Shown: one piece after another, positions 41,508 through 53,124 of the stretch
Layout of the letters: each line of letters begins with the position of its first letter
Numbering within the stretch: position 1 is the first letter of the stretch
Assembly (NCBI RefSeq): GCF_025151535.1
Contig: NZ_CP102288.1
Span: 2,048,501 to 2,112,500, forward strand
Direction of reading: 5' to 3'
Origin: Segatella copri DSM 18205
GTDB lineage: Bacteria; Bacteroidota; Bacteroidia; Bacteroidales; Bacteroidaceae
DNA: 64,000 nt
Made by a program: the position numbers and the translations under genes
Notes under the pieces: generated by a model
Databases searched by the model: none
Told to the model about the DNA's origin: nothing
The model's input: only the letters and a program-made list of their open reading frames with translations

Positions 41508-41582
41508 TGGGCGCTGACGGATTCGAACCGCCGACCCTCTGCTTGTAAGGCAGATGCTCTAAACCAGCTGAGCTAAGCGCCC
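41508..41582 (-). tRNA. tRNA-Val(UAC), proximal copy
   Basis: It equals the other copy except for two compensating acceptor-stem bases (GGGCGCT with AGCGCCCA). The first tRNA after the promoter at 41603-41634. Confidence 0.95.
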
Positions 41583-41602
41583 TTACTTTTCGTAAGCGGT
41601 TG

Positions 41603-41634
41603 CAAAGGTACGACTTTTTTTTGGTTCCACCAAA
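41603..41634 (-). promoter_or_regulatory. Promoter of the tRNA-Val pair
   Basis: On the minus strand TTTG (41631-41634), an exact 20-nt spacer and TACCTTTG (41603-41610): a full consensus match. Confidence 0.85.
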
Positions 41635-41844
41635 TTTTTCAGAAACTTTTTTCGTTTTTTCTTCAAAAAAGTGCATTTTCTGGTGTTTTTCCTCAATATT
41701 CAGGGTAAAAACGGTCAGTTTTTGCATTTCAATTGCCAAAAACAGCCAACCAAGAGAAAGTACCTACGATGGGACAGCAAAACCTCTTTCAACTCCAAAA
41801 GGTACTTATTGAGAAAGAAAAGTTCTTTTAAGAAATTCAAAGAA

Positions 41845-41877
41845 ACAAAAAAGGCATTCTTCACGAGGAAGAATGCC
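41845..41877 (-). terminator. Terminator of the second OmpA-like gene
   Basis: On the minus strand ggcattctt / aagaatgcc is followed by a T-run. Between the tRNA promoter and this hairpin (about 41,640-41,845) I see no gene. Confidence 0.8.
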
Positions 41878-41917
41878 CTATTCTATTTTTATACCTTATA
41901 TTATATATACTGTATAA

Positions 41918-43090
41918 TTACTCACCAACCTGAACAGTTGCACGACGGTTGTAAGAAGCAGGAGTCAAATCCTTAACACCACCGTTAGCCTTAACTACGA
42001 TGTTCTCCTTAGCAACACCCAACTTAACGAGCTCTTCAGCTACCTTCTCAGCACGAGCCTTAGAAATCTTCTGGTTAACAGCTGCAGAACCAGTAGCGCT
42101 GTCAGCATAACCGTTAACTACCAACTTAGCGTTGTTGTCCTTAGCATACTGAGCGAGAGCCTGTACGTTTACGAGATCCTTCTTAGAAGCAACCTTAGAC
42201 TTGCCGATGTTGAAGAATACAGAAACTGGAGTAGCAACATACTCCTTAACTGCCTTTTCCTCTACAGGCTTCTGGTTGTTCAAGAGATTCTTCAAACGGT
42301 CGTTCTCTGCATTAGCATCGTTCAACTTAGCATTGAGAGCGTCGAGTTCTGACTGATGAAGAGCGTTGATAGCATCAACATCTGGAACCTTGTTCCAAGT
42401 AGCCTTACCCAAGTTGTATGTAACACCGACCTCAACATTCAAAGAACGGTCGTGACTTGCAATCACATTGTCGATAGAGCGAGATGTGCTAGGCTTAGCA
42501 CCTGCCAATACACCTGTGTAACCATCATAGTCGTTAGCACCTACTGCATAGTTTACATCAAGGTTGACAGCCCACTTGTTATTGATCTTGAACTCGTTCA
42601 AGATACCAACACCAACTACAGGAGCATAGCAGTTAGCGCTCATGTTACGGTTAATACCAAAACCTGCGTAAGGGATGCAATCCCAAACACGAGCCTCGTT
42701 GTAACCACACAACATATTGCTAACATTGAACAAAACCTGCTCATTCAAAGTCCAATACTTATTTGCATTTGTTGACTTATTCTCAGAAACTACTGTACGG
42801 CCCCAAACGCCATTGAACTTGGTACGGAGACCGAGACCTGGTGTGAACCACTTACCTACAGCAACAGAGAAACCGAGATTGTTTCTGAAGCCCTTGAGTG
42901 GGCTCTTAGAGAAACCATTGCCCTCTTCCTGGTTGCCCCAGAATGCAGAACCAGCAACGTTTGCCTGAACAAACCAATTGCTCCAGAAAGAATTTGTTGC
43001 AACGCTATACTTCTCAGTAGTTGCTGCATCCTGAGCCATACAGCCCATTGTTACGCTAGCCAATGCTAGCACTGCTAATAACTTTTTCAT
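41918..43090 (-). CDS. OmpA-family outer membrane protein, major type
   Basis: The protein has 390 residues. It has a signal peptide (LAVLALASVTMGCMAQ), an 8-stranded-barrel-like region with SNMLCGYNEARVWDCIPYAG, a short coiled-coil linker (LNAKLNDANAENDRLKNLLN), and an OmpA domain (VFFNIGKSKVASKKDLVNV, LVVNGYADSATGSAAVNQK). Codon choice is strongly biased, so it is probably abundant. It resembles the other OmpA-like protein of the window (28996-30141), but the two linkers differ. It would bind peptidoglycan and stabilise the outer membrane. Confidence 0.92.
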   Translation of the reverse strand: MKKLLAVLALASVTMGCMAQDAATTEKYSVATNSFWSNWFVQANVAGSAFWGNQEEGNGFSKSPLKGFRNNLGFSVAVGKWFTPGLGLRTKFNGVWGRTVVSENKSTNANKYWTLNEQVLFNVSNMLCGYNEARVWDCIPYAGFGINRNMSANCYAPVVGVGILNEFKINNKWAVNLDVNYAVGANDYDGYTGVLAGAKPSTSRSIDNVIASHDRSLNVEVGVTYNLGKATWNKVPDVDAINALHQSELDALNAKLNDANAENDRLKNLLNNQKPVEEKAVKEYVATPVSVFFNIGKSKVASKKDLVNVQALAQYAKDNNAKLVVNGYADSATGSAAVNQKISKARAEKVAEELVKLGVAKENIVVKANGGVKDLTPASYNRRATVQVGE

Positions 43091-43241
43091 AACTTTACAA
43101 TTTAAAAATCAATTTATATATATATATACCTTCTGAATGATGGAGCAAAGATAATACTATTTTTTGAAATAACCTTCATTTTCTAAAAAAAATAGCAATT
43201 TTCGTTAACTTTTTTAAGTAAAACGGGATTTTTCCCTGCTT

Positions 43242-45110
43242 TTAACCTAAAAGATGCTCTATTTCCTGCTGACGGAGGATACAAAGTACCGACTTTCCGT
43301 CGGGCGTATAATTGACATTCTGGCAGGCAAAAAGATCATTCACCAGCCCCTCCATCTCTTCATTACTCAATATCTGCCCCTGAGGTATTGCAGCCTGGCG
43401 AGCCAGACTCAAAGCCAAAGTCTGATTGATTTCATCAATGGCTGATACGCCCTTTTCTACTGCAGAAGAAACCATGTCCTGTACCAGTTTAAGAGGATTC
43501 AATCCTTCAAGTCCGCCAGGAACTGAATTTACGGCATAGCTTCCGCCTCCAAGATCTTCCAGTTCAAAGCCCATCGATTCCATTTCAGGCAGGATCTTTT
43601 CAAAGATTACCTTCTCAGACATCGGGAACTGCACAACCTCAGGAAAGAGGACTTTCTGTGAATGAAAGGTCCGGTCAGCCAACTGGCGCAAATACTGTTC
43701 GAACAAGACACGCACATGGGCACGATGCTGGTCGATAATCATCAATCCCGATTTTACCGCAGTCATGATATACTTACCTTTATACTGATAATGGGCTGGC
43801 GATTTCTCTGCAATGATACTGTCTGGCGTATTATCCCGACTAGAATCATCGGAAAACACCATGGTCTGTTCCATCCCCTGCACATCATCCTGATTTTTGA
43901 GTCCTTCATAAAGCTGTTCCCATTTTTCATCCACCTGCGGTTTCGACTTAGGAACAGAGAAGCCTGATCCCATAGGGACTGCTCCCGTGGAAGAGGAAGA
44001 CTTGAACGGATTATAACCAGGATTCAAACTGATCTTCGGTGCAGCAGCCGTACTCATCTCAGGATTGTAAACAGGGATGTCCGGTTTATCCTCGGTATCG
44101 AAATCAATGGTAGGTACATCATTGAACATACCGATGGACTCCTTGACTGAAGCCGAGAGGATTTGCCAGATAGCCTGCTCATTCTCGAATTTGATTTCAG
44201 TCTTCGTAGGATGGATATTCACATCAATATCCTTCGGATCTACATCAAAATACAGAAAGTAAGGCACCTGTTCACCCTGAGGAACCAGACGGTCATAAGC
44301 AGCCATCACAGCCTTATTGAAATAAGGATGTTTCATGTATCTCCCGTTGACAAAGAAGAACTGATGCACACCTTTCTTTCTGGCAGATTCAGGTTTGCCC
44401 ACAAATCCAGACACCTTACACATAGTGGTTTCTACATTTACCGGCAGGAGTTCCTGATTGAAACGCTTGCCGAAGACATCGAGAATGCGCTGACGCAAAT
44501 TAGCGGCACGCAAATTGAATACTTCGGTACCATTGCTATGTAAAGTAAAGGTGATTTGAGGATTTACCAATGCAATCCGCTCGAAAGCCGTCAGAATATT
44601 GTTCAACTCTGTAGAATTGGACTTCAGGAACTTCCTTCGCGCGGGTACATTATAAAAGATATTGCTGACAGAGAAGAGGCTTCCCACAGCACAGGAGCAT
44701 GGCTCCTGTTTCTCATATCGGGAACCAGAAATCCGTATCAGGGTTCCTATCTCGTCGGTAGCCTGTCTTGACTTCAGTTCTACCTGAGCCACAGCAGCTA
44801 TAGACGCCAAAGCTTCGCCACGGAAGCCCATGGTGCGAAGTGCAAACAAATCATCAGCCTTACGGATTTTGGAAGTAGAATGACGTTCGAAAGCCAAACG
44901 AGCATCTGTTTCAGACATACCTTTTCCATCATCTATCACCTGGATGTTGGTACGGCCAGCATCGGTAACTGTGACATGGATATTCCTGGCACCCGCATCG
45001 ACTGCATTTTCGACCAGCTCCTTGATAACTGAAGCCGGACGCTGTATAACCTCACCTGCTGCTATCTGATTGGCAACAGAATCGGGTAAAAGTTGAATAA
45101 TATCACTCAT
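43242..45110 (-). CDS. mutL: DNA mismatch repair protein MutL
   Basis: The protein has 622 residues. The GHKL ATPase head shows [22 protein letters not shown] and [13 protein letters not shown], all standard MutL motifs. In the C-terminal domain the endonuclease motif DQHAxxExxxE reads [14 protein letters not shown], and no CPHGRP-type motif is seen at the end ([14 protein letters not shown]), so nuclease activity is questionable. Length is normal. It lies downstream of the LptA/OstA-like gene on the same strand. Confidence 0.94.
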   Translation of the reverse strand: MSDIIQLLPDSVANQIAAGEVIQRPASVIKELVENAVDAGARNIHVTVTDAGRTNIQVIDDGKGMSETDARLAFERHSTSKIRKADDLFALRTMGFRGEALASIAAVAQVELKSRQATDEIGTLIRISGSRYEKQEPCSCAVGSLFSVSNIFYNVPARRKFLKSNSTELNNILTAFERIALVNPQITFTLHSNGTEVFNLRAANLRQRILDVFGKRFNQELLPVNVETTMCKVSGFVGKPESARKKGVHQFFFVNGRYMKHPYFNKAVMAAYDRLVPQGEQVPYFLYFDVDPKDIDVNIHPTKTEIKFENEQAIWQILSASVKESIGMFNDVPTIDFDTEDKPDIPVYNPEMSTAAAPKISLNPGYNPFKSSSSTGAVPMGSGFSVPKSKPQVDEKWEQLYEGLKNQDDVQGMEQTMVFSDDSSRDNTPDSIIAEKSPAHYQYKGKYIMTAVKSGLMIIDQHRAHVRVLFEQYLRQLADRTFHSQKVLFPEVVQFPMSEKVIFEKILPEMESMGFELEDLGGGSYAVNSVPGGLEGLNPLKLVQDMVSSAVEKGVSAIDEINQTLALSLARQAAIPQGQILSNEEMEGLVNDLFACQNVNYTPDGKSVLCILRQQEIEHLLG

Positions 45111-45152
45111 CTCTAAATATTTATCATATAAGAAAATGATGCTTCATTATAA

Positions 45153-46808
45153 TCAGTCAGTCAGTTTCTGAAGTGGAGCTTCATGACGCTTAATGTTCTT
45201 GAGTTCGGAGCCCTTGGATTTACCACGCCATACAAAGATATCATTCTTATCTTTAGGACGCAAGTCCTCGAACCAGGCAAAATTGTTAAGTTTATATTTT
45301 GCCGGCGGAATCTGCGTCATAGGATACATGGTAGACGTAAACTTATTGGTCCAGATTTTCTCCATCTTCCTGCCAGGTGCCATATACATGCGCATGGTAT
45401 CGGTCTCCAGATAATTCAAGCCAATGAGCGAACTGTCCTTATCATCCGTCATGTAATAGATGGTCTGCACATTACCGATAGACTCTCCTTGTTTAATCTC
45501 ACCTTTTTCAAAGTAAGATTTCATCTCAGAAGAACTGATCTGATTGAAATGAACACTATCCGGCATCTGCTCTACAGACAGCGCCTGTCCGATGACATGG
45601 GCAAAACGAACGGTAGAGTCGTTCATGAAGACCAGAATCTTCTCGCCCAGCAACTGACGGTTACCATTCCAGACGATAGGATCCTTATACATGGTCATAC
45701 AGGAATCCTGAGAATTGAAAACCAGGGAATCGCAGATGGCCTGCATATCCAGGCGATAGGCACGGACCTTAGGATAAGCATGCACCTTACGGTATACCGA
45801 ATCGGTATTGATATGGAAGGTATTGATACGCATGGTATCAGAATGAACCCAAAGGGTATCTTTCTGCGAATAGTCGATCGCTACAGGATTGCGGGTGGCA
45901 AAGCCATTACCGGTTTTCTCGTTGTAACGCAGATAATTGCAAGTAAGGGAATTCTTGTTCTTCTTATCTACATAAACCACATTACCATATCCGGTACTCT
46001 CTCCATCCTTTACATAATAGAGCGTATCACCCGTAAGCGTCTTGTCTTTATCCATAACCGTAGAGCGTCCGTAAAGCTGTGCTCTATCGGTCTTAGTATC
46101 ATAATATCCGTCTTCGGTCTTGACAACACTTGCACCGGAAACAATCTTAGAAGGTCCTACCATGTGAGCCTTTGACTTACGGACATCGTAATACAAAGTA
46201 TCGGTGGTAACAACATCCTTGCCGCTGCGCAACTTGACATTATAGACAAACTTAGCCTCGCGCGTTTCGGTATGATACTCACCCCAATCGGCAACCAGCT
46301 TATCCTTACCATCAATCAGCGTTCCGCCGTCAAAGAAGTTTGCCATATTATACAAGCGGTCGAAATCCAAGCTATCAGTACGCAAAGTCTGCCGACGATG
46401 ATGCAAGACCACATTCTTGCGTGCTCTCATCATCTGCATCTGCCCATCATACTCTGCTCTATTACAAGTGAGTGACAAGGTGTCTCCCTGCCGGTAATGA
46501 ACATGTCCGAAAGCTTTCACGGAATTAGAAGCCTGATAGAAATACGCGCTGTCACAGGTAAGATGACTGCCCTGATGCAAGAAAGAGACCTTACCTTTCA
46601 ATATCTGGGCATCAGGATTATTTCCGAACATATCATAGTACAATTCATCTGCATGCAAAAGATATACGCGGTCACCATGAGGGCGTTTTCTGGCATGCTT
46701 CTTTGGAGCCTGCATGGCTTGCATCAGACAAAACCCAAACAGGCATAGAACCATAACCGATATGATTCTATGCCCTCTGATATGATTATTTAATCTTTTA
46801 TTTATCAT
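45153..46808 (-). CDS. OstA/LptA-like lipopolysaccharide transport protein
   Basis: The protein has 551 residues with an N-terminal membrane/signal segment and repeated beta-jellyroll units such as VYLLHADELYYDMFGNNPDA, VSFLHQGSHLTCDSAYFYQ and SLTCNRAEYDGQMQMM, the OstA/LptA-N pattern. It probably bridges LPS or related lipid across the periplasm. The start codon overlaps the stop of the SurA-like gene (ATGA), so it is cotranscribed with the two chaperones. LptA proper is shorter; this is the larger OstA-like version of Bacteroidota. Confidence 0.85.
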   Translation of the reverse strand: MINKRLNNHIRGHRIISVMVLCLFGFCLMQAMQAPKKHARKRPHGDRVYLLHADELYYDMFGNNPDAQILKGKVSFLHQGSHLTCDSAYFYQASNSVKAFGHVHYRQGDTLSLTCNRAEYDGQMQMMRARKNVVLHHRRQTLRTDSLDFDRLYNMANFFDGGTLIDGKDKLVADWGEYHTETREAKFVYNVKLRSGKDVVTTDTLYYDVRKSKAHMVGPSKIVSGASVVKTEDGYYDTKTDRAQLYGRSTVMDKDKTLTGDTLYYVKDGESTGYGNVVYVDKKNKNSLTCNYLRYNEKTGNGFATRNPVAIDYSQKDTLWVHSDTMRINTFHINTDSVYRKVHAYPKVRAYRLDMQAICDSLVFNSQDSCMTMYKDPIVWNGNRQLLGEKILVFMNDSTVRFAHVIGQALSVEQMPDSVHFNQISSSEMKSYFEKGEIKQGESIGNVQTIYYMTDDKDSSLIGLNYLETDTMRMYMAPGRKMEKIWTNKFTSTMYPMTQIPPAKYKLNNFAWFEDLRPKDKNDIFVWRGKSKGSELKNIKRHEAPLQKLTD

Positions 46809-48259
46809 TTAATCCAACCTTGATATTCAAACTTACAATCCTTATAGCGATCGTTCATACGAACATAAGTCTGCTTGATTTTATTGACTACCCAATCGTG
46901 CAAGGTCTGGGCACGCTCCTTAGCCAACACTACATCCTTCATCACCTGAAAATCTTCGGTAATAGTAGCTCTATGTCCGTCAACACGGCTTACCAGTTTT
47001 ACCAAAGCACAAGTGGTTTTACCCTTGGAATTCACCATCGTGAAAGGTGCAGAAACCTCACCTACCTTCATTGTATCTACCGTACGGGCAACCTCGGTAG
47101 GCAGATCCTTCATCTGGAAGCGGGAAGTTCTTGACTGGTCAGGAGTAACATTGGCCATCAAACCCTTGTTGTTGCGGGTATCCTTATCATCAGACAATGC
47201 TTCAACAGCCTGCTCAAAGGTAAACTTAGCGGCACGGATATCATTACCGATAGAATCCAGACGGCCGATAGACTTATCAATAGCATCTTGAGAAACCTGA
47301 GGCTTGAGCAGGATATGGCGACACTTAATCTTATCACCACGCTTATCAATCAACTGGATGATATGATAACCAAACTCAGACTCAACAATCTTTGAGATTT
47401 TCTTAGGGTCGGTAAGATTGAATGCTACATTTGCAAACGCAGGATCCAACATACCTCTACCGATATAATCCATCTCGCCACCCATACGGGCTGAACCCGG
47501 ATCCTCAGAATAAAGACGAGCCAAAGTAGCAAAAGAAGTCTCACCCTTATTCACACGGTCAGTAAACTCACGCAACTGATTTTTCACACGGTTAATCTCC
47601 TCAAGAGGAATACGTGGCTGCATGGTAAGAATCTCAACCTCTACCTCTGTAGGAACAAAAGGGATACTGTCGGCAGGTAAATCCTTAAAGTATTTACGTA
47701 CCTGAGCTGGAGACACCTTGATATCCTTCACCAGTTCCTGCTTCATCTTCTGAATCAGCTGTTGGTTTTTGAAATCATCATGCATCTGCTGGCGCATCTG
47801 GGTGATACTTTGCTTGCGATACTCCTCCAGTTTTTCACGAGAACCAATCATGGAAACCCAACTGTTGATCTGTTCGTCGATACCATTCATGACTTCTGAC
47901 TCAGATACTTCGATACTATCGATAGCTGCCTGATGGAGAAACAGTTTCTGAACGGCAATCTGCTCAGGAATAGAACAGTCTGGGTCACCAGTATATTTAA
48001 TACCTTCAGCCTCAGCCTGCAAACGGGTTACCTCGACGTCTGACTTCAAGATAGCCTCATCGCCGACAACCCAAATTACCTCATCAACCACACTACCCTC
48101 ATTGATTTTCTGAGAATCGGCAGCAGCTTGTTGCTTGATATTTGCAGAATCAGCCTCATGAGCCAAAGCACTACGGCTTGCTCTAGTTGCACTAGCACTT
48201 ATTCCTACTATCATCAGCAGGGCTATAAATGCCATTGTCATTTTATATCCAGTATTCAT
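46805..48259 (-). CDS. surA: SurA-type periplasmic peptidylprolyl isomerase
   Basis: The protein has 484 residues with a signal peptide. The SurA N-domain is recognisable (VVDEVIWVVGDEAILKSDVE), followed by two parvulin domains (FATLARLYSEDPGSARMGGE, ending EFGYHIIQLIDKRGDKIKCR; and TFEQAVEALSDDKDTRNNKG). It folds outer membrane beta-barrel proteins in the periplasm. It is separated from the second parvulin gene by only 19 bp. Confidence 0.92.
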   Translation of the reverse strand: MNTGYKMTMAFIALLMIVGISASATRASRSALAHEADSANIKQQAAADSQKINEGSVVDEVIWVVGDEAILKSDVEVTRLQAEAEGIKYTGDPDCSIPEQIAVQKLFLHQAAIDSIEVSESEVMNGIDEQINSWVSMIGSREKLEEYRKQSITQMRQQMHDDFKNQQLIQKMKQELVKDIKVSPAQVRKYFKDLPADSIPFVPTEVEVEILTMQPRIPLEEINRVKNQLREFTDRVNKGETSFATLARLYSEDPGSARMGGEMDYIGRGMLDPAFANVAFNLTDPKKISKIVESEFGYHIIQLIDKRGDKIKCRHILLKPQVSQDAIDKSIGRLDSIGNDIRAAKFTFEQAVEALSDDKDTRNNKGLMANVTPDQSRTSRFQMKDLPTEVARTVDTMKVGEVSAPFTMVNSKGKTTCALVKLVSRVDGHRATITEDFQVMKDVVLAKERAQTLHDWVVNKIKQTYVRMNDRYKDCKFEYQGWIK

Positions 48260-48278
48260 GTATTGTTTCTATAATATA

Positions 48279-49265
48279 TTAATGTATATTGAGAGTGGTC
48301 AACATGCTATGGAAAACCACCACCTTATATTTCTTCTTCAATTGTGCGACCCATTGTTTCTCTAACGAGTCTTGATAGTCAGCAAGTACCACATCCGAGT
48401 ATTCGCCATTCCGGGGCAGATTAACCTTCATCTTCTTCAGGCGCTTCATTTCCCATTTGTATTTTTTCTTATTCTTGGCATAGAAGGCAGCCAGACCTTT
48501 TTTATCAGCAGCAGCCTTATCCCAAATATTACGCTGGCAGATTTCATTCAGCAAAAGGTTTTCTACTTCCTCCTGCTGCTGGTAGGTTCCCCGCCAATTT
48601 TCTACCTTAGCATCAGCAACATATTTTTTCTGATTACCATCATCATGTTTATCCAGCAACTTGACGATATGATAACCAAACTCAGACATAAACGGTCTAC
48701 TAATCTCACCCTTTCGCAGAGAGAAAGCTACTTTTTCAAAAGCCTGCACAGTCTGACCTTTTGTAAACCATGCCAAAGTTCCCCCATTGACCGCAGACCC
48801 TTTATCATCAGAACACTTTTTTGCCAGGTCTGCAAAATCTGCACCTTTACAAAGAGCCTGATAAATAGAATCGATTCTTCTTTCCACCACCTCCTGTTCC
48901 CGGTAAGATGCTTTCTGTCCCAATCTCAAGAGGATATGTGCAACATGAACACTGCCTTTATCGGGCATCAACTCGCATGGCTCGACATCATCATATCGTT
49001 TCAACACACGTCTGATATTAGGCAAAGTATCGAGATGAGCATCCTTAGCAGCTTGCACTTTCAGCTTATAATCAACAAAGCCATCGGTAAACACCTTGAC
49101 ACTTTTAGAATCAACCGTATTTCCCAAATGATTTTTCTGATAAAAGTACTCAAATTCCGACTTCTTGACAGATTGACCATCAATAATCATAACAATTGGG
49201 TCGGTATGAGCAAAAGCAATGCTCCCCGAAAGGAGCATTGCCGCTATAAGTGCATAAAACTTCAT
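48279..49265 (-). CDS. Parvulin-type peptidylprolyl isomerase (PpiC/SurA-like), second copy
   Basis: The protein has 328 residues with a signal peptide and one parvulin domain (ADFADLAKKCSDDKGSAVNG, EFGYHIVKLLDKHDD). The C-terminal half is Lys-rich (KKKYKWEMKRLKKMKVNLPR). It sits 14 bp after guaB and 19 bp before surA, on the same strand, so all four genes guaB, this one, surA and the OstA-like gene seem to form one unit. It would assist folding of exported proteins. Confidence 0.88.
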   Translation of the reverse strand: MKFYALIAAMLLSGSIAFAHTDPIVMIIDGQSVKKSEFEYFYQKNHLGNTVDSKSVKVFTDGFVDYKLKVQAAKDAHLDTLPNIRRVLKRYDDVEPCELMPDKGSVHVAHILLRLGQKASYREQEVVERRIDSIYQALCKGADFADLAKKCSDDKGSAVNGGTLAWFTKGQTVQAFEKVAFSLRKGEISRPFMSEFGYHIVKLLDKHDDGNQKKYVADAKVENWRGTYQQQEEVENLLLNEICQRNIWDKAAADKKGLAAFYAKNKKKYKWEMKRLKKMKVNLPRNGEYSDVVLADYQDSLEKQWVAQLKKKYKVVVFHSMLTTLNIH

Positions 49266-49279
49266 ATTTCCTAATTATA

Positions 49280-50782
<1,503 letters not shown>

Positions 50783-50792
50783 TTATTGCGTG

Positions 50793-50800
50793 CAAATTTA
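50793..50800 (-). promoter_or_regulatory. -7 element of the guaB promoter
   Basis: Minus-strand TAAATTTG, about 28 nt before the guaB ATG. The -33 box is not clear. Confidence 0.5.
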
Positions 50801-50867
50801 GCAATAATTTCTCAGATAGAGTTCGCTTTTCACGAAAATCTTACCTTATTAATGCTATTTAACGTGA

Positions 50868-53054
50868 TTAGTTGGCTTGTTCGGACAAAAACTTGATTCT
50901 GACGAGTCGAATTTCGTCTTCATTGTAGTCTTCACCCAATTCATCTTGAGCCGCATTCAAATCATCAGTATCGCTCTCCATGAAGTAATCGTAGATGTCA
51001 TCTACATGGTCATCATCCACAACTTCCTCTATGAAATAATCGATATTCAGCTTGGTACCGCTGTAAACGATAGCCTCTATTTCGTCAAGCAATTCTGAGA
51101 AATCCAAACCTTTTGCTTCTGCCAAATCATCAAGATCTATCTGGCGGTCTATGCTCTGAATGATGCTTACCTTCAAGACTGATTTCTTGGCAACTGTCCT
51201 GACACGTAATTCCTCAGGACGCTCTATCAGATTCTCTTCACAATACTGATTGATCAATTTACAGAACTCCTTACCATACCTCTTTGCCTTACCGGCTCCA
51301 ACTCCCTGTATGTTCTGCAATTCCTGCATATCTACAGGATACATCGTTGCCATCTGTTCCAGAGAAATATCCTGGAAAATAACATAAGGCGGCAATTTAT
51401 GCTTCTTTGCTACTGTCTTACGCAAGTCTTTCAACATGGAGAAAAGTGTCTGATCCAAAGCACCTGTATTATGCTCGCTCAGAGGCGCTCCATCAAAATC
51501 ATCAGAGAATTCCTTATCCGCAACGATCATGAATGATTCAGGATTCTTAATGAAACGCTTACCCGCAGCTGTCAACTTCAAAAGGCCATAGTTCTCTACA
51601 TCTTTCTTGAGATAACCGGCTATCAACGCCTGACGGATAACAGGATTCCAAACTTTGGCATCCATATCTTCTCCTGCTCCAAACTCCTCCAGTTCATCAT
51701 GCCTGTGAGAAACGATATCATCAGTAGCACGTCCCTTTACAAAATCGATGATATATTCCTGGCGGAAATTCTCCTTCACCGCAGCAACAGACTCCAAAAC
51801 AACGAGCAGCGCATCCTTAGCCTCGAATTTTTCTGTAGGATGCAGGCAGTTGTCGCAGTTATGGCAGTTTTCTTCATGATATTCCTCACCAAAATAATGA
51901 AGCAACATTTTTCTGCGACAGACAGACGATTCTGCATAGGCAGCCGTTTCCTGCAACAACTGTCTGCCGATATCCTGTTCTGCTACAGGTTTGTTCTCCA
52001 TAAACTTTTCCAGTTTTCTGAGGTCTTTACGGGCATAGAAGGCGATACATATACCCTCGCCTCCATCACGTCCGGCTCTACCTGTTTCCTGATAATAACC
52101 TTCCAAGCTCTTGGGTATATCATAATGAATAACAAAACGGACATCAGGTTTATCGATACCCATTCCGAAGGCGATAGTAGCAACAATGACATCAATACGC
52201 TCCATCAGAAAATCATCCTGGGTTTGAGAACGGGTAGCCGAATCAAGACCGGCATGATAAGGAGCCGCTTTGATTTCATTGGCTTTCAATACCTCTGCCA
52301 ATTCCTCTACTTTCTTACGGGAGAGACAATAGATAATACCACTCTTTCCTTTGTGTTGACGAATAAACATGATGATCTGACGATCGATATCCTTGTTCTT
52401 CGGGCGCACCTCATAATACAAGTTAGGACGGTTAAAAGAACTCTTGAATTCTTTGGCATCCATGATGCCTAAGTTTTTCTTGATATCAGTACGTACCTTA
52501 TCTGTTGCAGTAGCTGTAAGCGCTATCACAGGTGCAACACCTATTTCGTTAATAATAGGGCGAATACGACGATACTCCGGTCTGAAATCGTGTCCCCACT
52601 CAGAGATACAGTGAGCCTCATCAATGGCATAGAACGAAATCTTTACTGTTTTAAGGAACTCAACATTATCTTCTTTCGTCAAAGATTCAGGTGCAACATA
52701 CAGGAGTTTGGTCGTACCATTGAGAATATCATTCTTCACCTTCTCAATAGCCGACTTATTCAATGATGAATTGAGATAATGAGCCACGCCATCACTTTCA
52801 CTCAAACTATTAATAACATCTACCTGGTTCTTCATCAAAGCAATCAGAGGAGAAATCACAATAGCTGTGCCCTCCATAATGAGCGAAGGCAACTGGTAAC
52901 ACAAACTCTTACCGCCACCTGTAGGCATCAATACAAAAGTATCATTGCCACTCATCAAATTTCTGATGATTGCCTCTTGATCACCCTTAAACGAATCGAA
53001 GCCGAAATAATGCTTCAACTGTCCTGTAAGATTAACCTGTTCTGTCATATCCAC
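50868..53054 (-). CDS. recQ: ATP-dependent DNA helicase RecQ
   Basis: The protein has 728 residues, longer than E. coli RecQ (about 610). Helicase motifs are MPTGGGKSLCYQLP (I), AIDEAHCISEWGHDFRPEY (II), ALTATAT (III) and QETGRAGRDG (VI). The zinc-binding domain (CRRKMLLHYFGEE, CHNCDNC) and an HRDC-like domain follow. The C-terminal ~120 residues are acidic and extra. It unwinds DNA in recombination and repair. Confidence 0.95.
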   Translation of the reverse strand: MDMTEQVNLTGQLKHYFGFDSFKGDQEAIIRNLMSGNDTFVLMPTGGGKSLCYQLPSLIMEGTAIVISPLIALMKNQVDVINSLSESDGVAHYLNSSLNKSAIEKVKNDILNGTTKLLYVAPESLTKEDNVEFLKTVKISFYAIDEAHCISEWGHDFRPEYRRIRPIINEIGVAPVIALTATATDKVRTDIKKNLGIMDAKEFKSSFNRPNLYYEVRPKNKDIDRQIIMFIRQHKGKSGIIYCLSRKKVEELAEVLKANEIKAAPYHAGLDSATRSQTQDDFLMERIDVIVATIAFGMGIDKPDVRFVIHYDIPKSLEGYYQETGRAGRDGGEGICIAFYARKDLRKLEKFMENKPVAEQDIGRQLLQETAAYAESSVCRRKMLLHYFGEEYHEENCHNCDNCLHPTEKFEAKDALLVVLESVAAVKENFRQEYIIDFVKGRATDDIVSHRHDELEEFGAGEDMDAKVWNPVIRQALIAGYLKKDVENYGLLKLTAAGKRFIKNPESFMIVADKEFSDDFDGAPLSEHNTGALDQTLFSMLKDLRKTVAKKHKLPPYVIFQDISLEQMATMYPVDMQELQNIQGVGAGKAKRYGKEFCKLINQYCEENLIERPEELRVRTVAKKSVLKVSIIQSIDRQIDLDDLAEAKGLDFSELLDEIEAIVYSGTKLNIDYFIEEVVDDDHVDDIYDYFMESDTDDLNAAQDELGEDYNEDEIRLVRIKFLSEQAN

Positions 53055-53124
53055 CTATTATTATATTATATATGTCTATATATACGATTAAATAGCATTC
53101 AATTGGGCGAAAAGCCCAACTGAT

